Shown: one piece after another, positions 61,916-64,000 of the stretch
Numbering within the stretch: the first letter of the stretch is position 1
Layout of the letters: the number at the start of each line of letters is the position of its first letter
Source: Bog-473 sp963725895
GTDB lineage: Bacteria; Actinomycetota; Acidimicrobiia; Acidimicrobiales; RAAP-2
Assembly: GCA_963725895.1 (NCBI GenBank)
Contig: CAVSAJ010000004.1
Span: 62,001-126,000, forward strand
Length of the DNA stretch: 64,000 bases
Reading direction: 5' to 3'
Notes under the pieces: generated by a model
What the model was told of the DNA's origin: nothing
Databases searched by the model: none
What the model saw: only the letters and a program-made list of their open reading frames with translations
Made by a program: the position numbers and the translations under genes

Positions 61916-62349
61916 GGCGCCGGCGCCGCCTTCTTGGGACGAGCCTTGCTGCCACCCGCTGGGTACTTGCGCATCAGGTGGTGCCACGAGCACGCCGGAC
62001 ACACCTCGACCTCGTAGCAGAGGACTGGCTCGGGCCGGCGGCACAGGGCTTTGAGCTCGGCGGCCGTCCCAGGGCAGCGTCCGCCGGGAGGCAGCTTGGC
62101 CCCGAACACGAAGGTGACCGTGACAAGGCGGCCGTCGTCGCAGATCGGGCACACCTCCTTGGTCGACCGCCCCACGTTGCGGGCCGCCCGGAGCAGCTCG
62201 GGGTGCGCGTCACAGACGTCGACCTTTTGGACCCGCCCCCGTTCGACCTCACGCACCAGGCCGTTGCGGACGAGCCGGTACTCCACCTGAGCCGTGACGT
62301 CGGGGCTCACCGCACGGGATGGTGACCTCGGTTCCGAGGTGACGGACAC
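61912..62349 (-). CDS. DUF5318 family zinc-ribbon-like protein
   Basis: The GTG at 62349 gives 145 residues; a longer frame to 62421 is open but adds unlikely sequence. The core reads VEYRLVRNGLVREVERGRVQ, VDVCDAHPELLRAARNVG, KEVCPICDDGRLVTVTFVFG and CYEVEVCPACSWHHLMRKYP, an actinobacteria-specific pattern with paired CxxC motifs suited to a zinc site. The length suits the family. Function unknown. It is coupled to panB and divergent from the second padR gene. Confidence 0.82.
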   Translation of the reverse strand: MSVTSEPRSPSRAVSPDVTAQVEYRLVRNGLVREVERGRVQKVDVCDAHPELLRAARNVGRSTKEVCPICDDGRLVTVTFVFGAKLPPGGRCPGTAAELKALCRRPEPVLCYEVEVCPACSWHHLMRKYPAGGSKARPKKAAPAP

Positions 62350-62447
62350 GGCCGACAGGCTACCCCTCCAGCCCGGAAACCAGGTCCAATTGGGTGGCAA
62401 TTCAGGCACGAATGCGATCATTGCGTGACGGATTGACTGTCAGCCGC

Positions 62448-62464
62448 TATATCGATTCGATATA
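62448..62464 (+). promoter_or_regulatory. Predicted operator of the second PadR regulator
   Basis: TATATCGATTCGATATA is a perfect palindrome of 8-bp arms around one base, ending ten bases before the padR ATG. A TATACT hexamer (62461-62466) overlaps its right edge and may be the -10 element, so binding would block the promoter. Confidence 0.68.
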
Positions 62465-62474
62465 CTCCTTCGCG

Positions 62475-63095
62475 ATGTTGGATATGGCCATCCTGGGCCT
62501 CCTGGAGGAGGGCGACCTTCACGGCTACGAGATCCGTCGCCGCCTGCGTGAGCACCTCGGCCTCCTGGCCAACGTCTCGTTCGGCTCCATCTATCCGGCT
62601 CTCACCCGCCTGGAAAAGTCTGGTGCGGTCGTGGCCACCGAGGGTGGGCCGCCCGGAACCGTCCCGGCGGCACCCGCCCCGCCAACCGGGTCCCTCACCG
62701 GCGAATTCGCCGCTTTACGCACCCGGCGCCACTCCCCCGCCCGGGCTCGCCGCGGCCGCAAGGTCTACCGAATTACCGACGCGGGCCGGCGGCTCTTCGC
62801 CGAGCTGCTCGAGGGCGGCGGCTCCGCGGACGACGCGCGGAGCTTCGGGCTCCGCCTGGCCTTCGCCCGCCATCTGGCCCCCCAGGCTCGCCTCGCCCTG
62901 TTGGAGCGCCGCCGCGCCCAGCTCGTGCAGCGCCTCGGCGAGGTGGAGGCGGCCCGCGCCGACCTCGACGTCTACGCCCGGTCCGTGGTTCAGCACACGG
63001 CCGACGGCGTCGCCCGCGACATCAGCTGGCTCGACACCCTCATCGCGTCCGAACGCGCCGACCTCGCCGTTGCCGGCTCCGAACCGGCGACCTGA
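62475..63095 (+). CDS. PadR family transcriptional regulator, long type
   Basis: The 206-residue protein has the N-terminal winged helix MLDMAILGLLEEGDLHGYEIRRRL with VSFGSIYPALTRLEKSGAV, an unusual Ala/Pro/Arg-rich insertion in the wing, and GRKVYRITDAGRRLFAELLEG. The C-terminal coiled-coil dimerisation domain reads ARLALLERRRAQLVQRLGEVE. It is a predicted repressor. The ATG at 62475 is ten bases after the palindrome. The inositol-phosphate synthase gene follows 35 bases later on the same strand, an arrangement often seen in actinomycetes. Confidence 0.9.
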   Translation: MLDMAILGLLEEGDLHGYEIRRRLREHLGLLANVSFGSIYPALTRLEKSGAVVATEGGPPGTVPAAPAPPTGSLTGEFAALRTRRHSPARARRGRKVYRITDAGRRLFAELLEGGGSADDARSFGLRLAFARHLAPQARLALLERRRAQLVQRLGEVEAARADLDVYARSVVQHTADGVARDISWLDTLIASERADLAVAGSEPAT

Positions 63096-63130
63096 CGAAC
63101 CTGCAGTACCGACACCGAAGGAGATCATTC

Positions 63131-64000
63131 ATGTCCAGCCCCATCCGACTCGCAATCGCCGGCGTCGGCAACTGCGCCAGTTCGCTCGTCCAGGGGATCA
63201 CGTATTACCGGGATGCAGAGGCCGACGACATCGTGCCGGGGCTGATGCACGTCGAACTCGGCCGCTATCACGTGCGCGATCTCGTGCCAGTCGTCGCCTT
63301 CGATGTCGACCAGACCAAGGTTGGCACCGACCTGGGCAAGGCCATCGGTGCCGGGCTGAACAACACGGTGCGCTTCGCCGACGTGGGCGAGCTCGCGGTG
63401 ACCGTGCAACGGGGTCCGACGCTCGACGGCTTGGGCAAGTACTACAAGGAGGTGGTCGACGAGTCTCCCTTCGAACCCGTCGACGTAGCCCGGGCTCTGC
63501 GCGAGGCCCGAGCCGACGTCCTCGTCTCCTACCTGCCGGTGGGCTCAGAGCAGGCCCAGCGCCACTACGCCCAGGCCTGCCTCGACGCGGGGGTTGCCTT
63601 CGTCAACGCCATCCCCGTCTTCATCGCGTCCGACCCCGTGTGGGCCCGGCGCTTCCGCGACGCTGGTGTCCCGATCGTCGGCGACGACATCAAGAGCCAG
63701 GTGGGCTCCACCATCGTGCACCGCATCCTGACTCGTCTCTTCGAGGACCGCGGCCTCGCGCTGGACCACACCTACCAGCTCAACGTCGGCGGCAACATGG
63801 ACTTCAAGAACATGCTCGAGCGCGAGCGCCTCGAGTCAAAGAAGATCTCCAAGACTCAGGCCGTGACGAGCCAGTTCGAGGACAACGTCCTCGACGCCGA
63901 GGACGTGCACGTCGGGCCCTCCGACCACGTGCCCTGGCTGAAGGACCGCAAGTGGGCCTACATCCGCATGGAGGGGCGCAACTTCGGCGACGTCCCCCTC
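63131..64000 (+). CDS. ino1: Inositol-3-phosphate synthase, truncated by window edge
   Basis: This is a partial gene of 290 codons running off the right edge. The ATG at 63131 follows GAAGGAGA. The enzyme makes myo-inositol-3-phosphate from glucose-6-phosphate with NAD, feeding phosphatidylinositol and mycothiol synthesis. The NAD-binding start is RLAIAGVGNCASSLVQGI. Further marks of the actinobacterial type are VVAFDVDQTKVGTDL, VSYLPVGSEQAQRHYA, NAIPVFIASDP, VGDDIKSQVGSTIVHR, LNVGGNMDFKNM and the catalytic-lysine region ESKKISKTQAV. It is probably co-transcribed with the upstream padR gene. Confidence 0.96.
   Translation, partial: MSSPIRLAIAGVGNCASSLVQGITYYRDAEADDIVPGLMHVELGRYHVRDLVPVVAFDVDQTKVGTDLGKAIGAGLNNTVRFADVGELAVTVQRGPTLDGLGKYYKEVVDESPFEPVDVARALREARADVLVSYLPVGSEQAQRHYAQACLDAGVAFVNAIPVFIASDPVWARRFRDAGVPIVGDDIKSQVGSTIVHRILTRLFEDRGLALDHTYQLNVGGNMDFKNMLERERLESKKISKTQAVTSQFEDNVLDAEDVHVGPSDHVPWLKDRKWAYIRMEGRNFGDVPL

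Overview
The window is G+C-rich, densely coded DNA from an actinomycetote. The best fit is a member of the class Acidimicrobiia: the GYWLVA(S/A)DGGIF propeller repeats, the order rpsF-ssb-rpsR-rplI-dnaB next to panB, a DUF5318 gene and an actinobacterial-type inositol-3-phosphate synthase all point that way. The class assignment is inferred from gene content, not from a marker tree.

Layout. 0-17 kb is accessory-like: a truncated sulfatase, a SnoaL-like protein, a DrrAB-type ABC exporter beside a tRNA-Ile 3-prime remnant, a zinc-type CDF transporter, a giant secreted Ig-repeat protein, a PhyH dioxygenase, an esterase, and a translationally coupled PadR operon with two copies of a palindromic operator. 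17-25 kb holds an ECF sigma factor coupled to a membrane-anchored beta-propeller protein, an LLM oxidoreductase and a MacB/LolD-type ABC system. 25-36 kb holds a branched-chain-type importer built from fused proteins (LivH-LivM; MFS-LivF-LivG; an anchored binding protein), then an ABC exporter with its own NarL-type two-component system. 36-46.5 kb has lipid and redox genes (channel-like membrane protein, patatin, WS/DGAT acyltransferase, PNPOx, RegX3-like regulator with a PHO-box-like element, peroxiredoxin, SDR, MFS, PIG-L deacetylase). 46.6-50 kb is a split LigD-type repair locus (polymerase domain, PHP nuclease, ligase). 52-56.4 kb is a mau-like redox cluster: thioredoxin-like protein, unknown protein, MauE, a Tat-exported Cys-rich protein resembling methylamine dehydrogenase light chain fused to a repeat propeller, and a CcdA-like membrane protein. 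56.5-64 kb is core genome: HAD phosphatase, dnaB, rplI, rpsR, ssb, rpsF, panB, DUF5318, a second PadR gene with a perfect palindrome, and inositol-3-phosphate synthase running off the right edge.

One property affects the whole annotation. Between about 15 and 53 kb at least fifteen obvious single genes are split between reading frames, nearly always as if one extra base were present. The core genes after 53 kb are intact. I read these breaks mainly as insertion errors in the sequence, so the genes concerned are given as one spanning feature (type pseudogene) with the break positions stated. No CRISPR array, complete insertion sequence, complete tRNA or rRNA was found.
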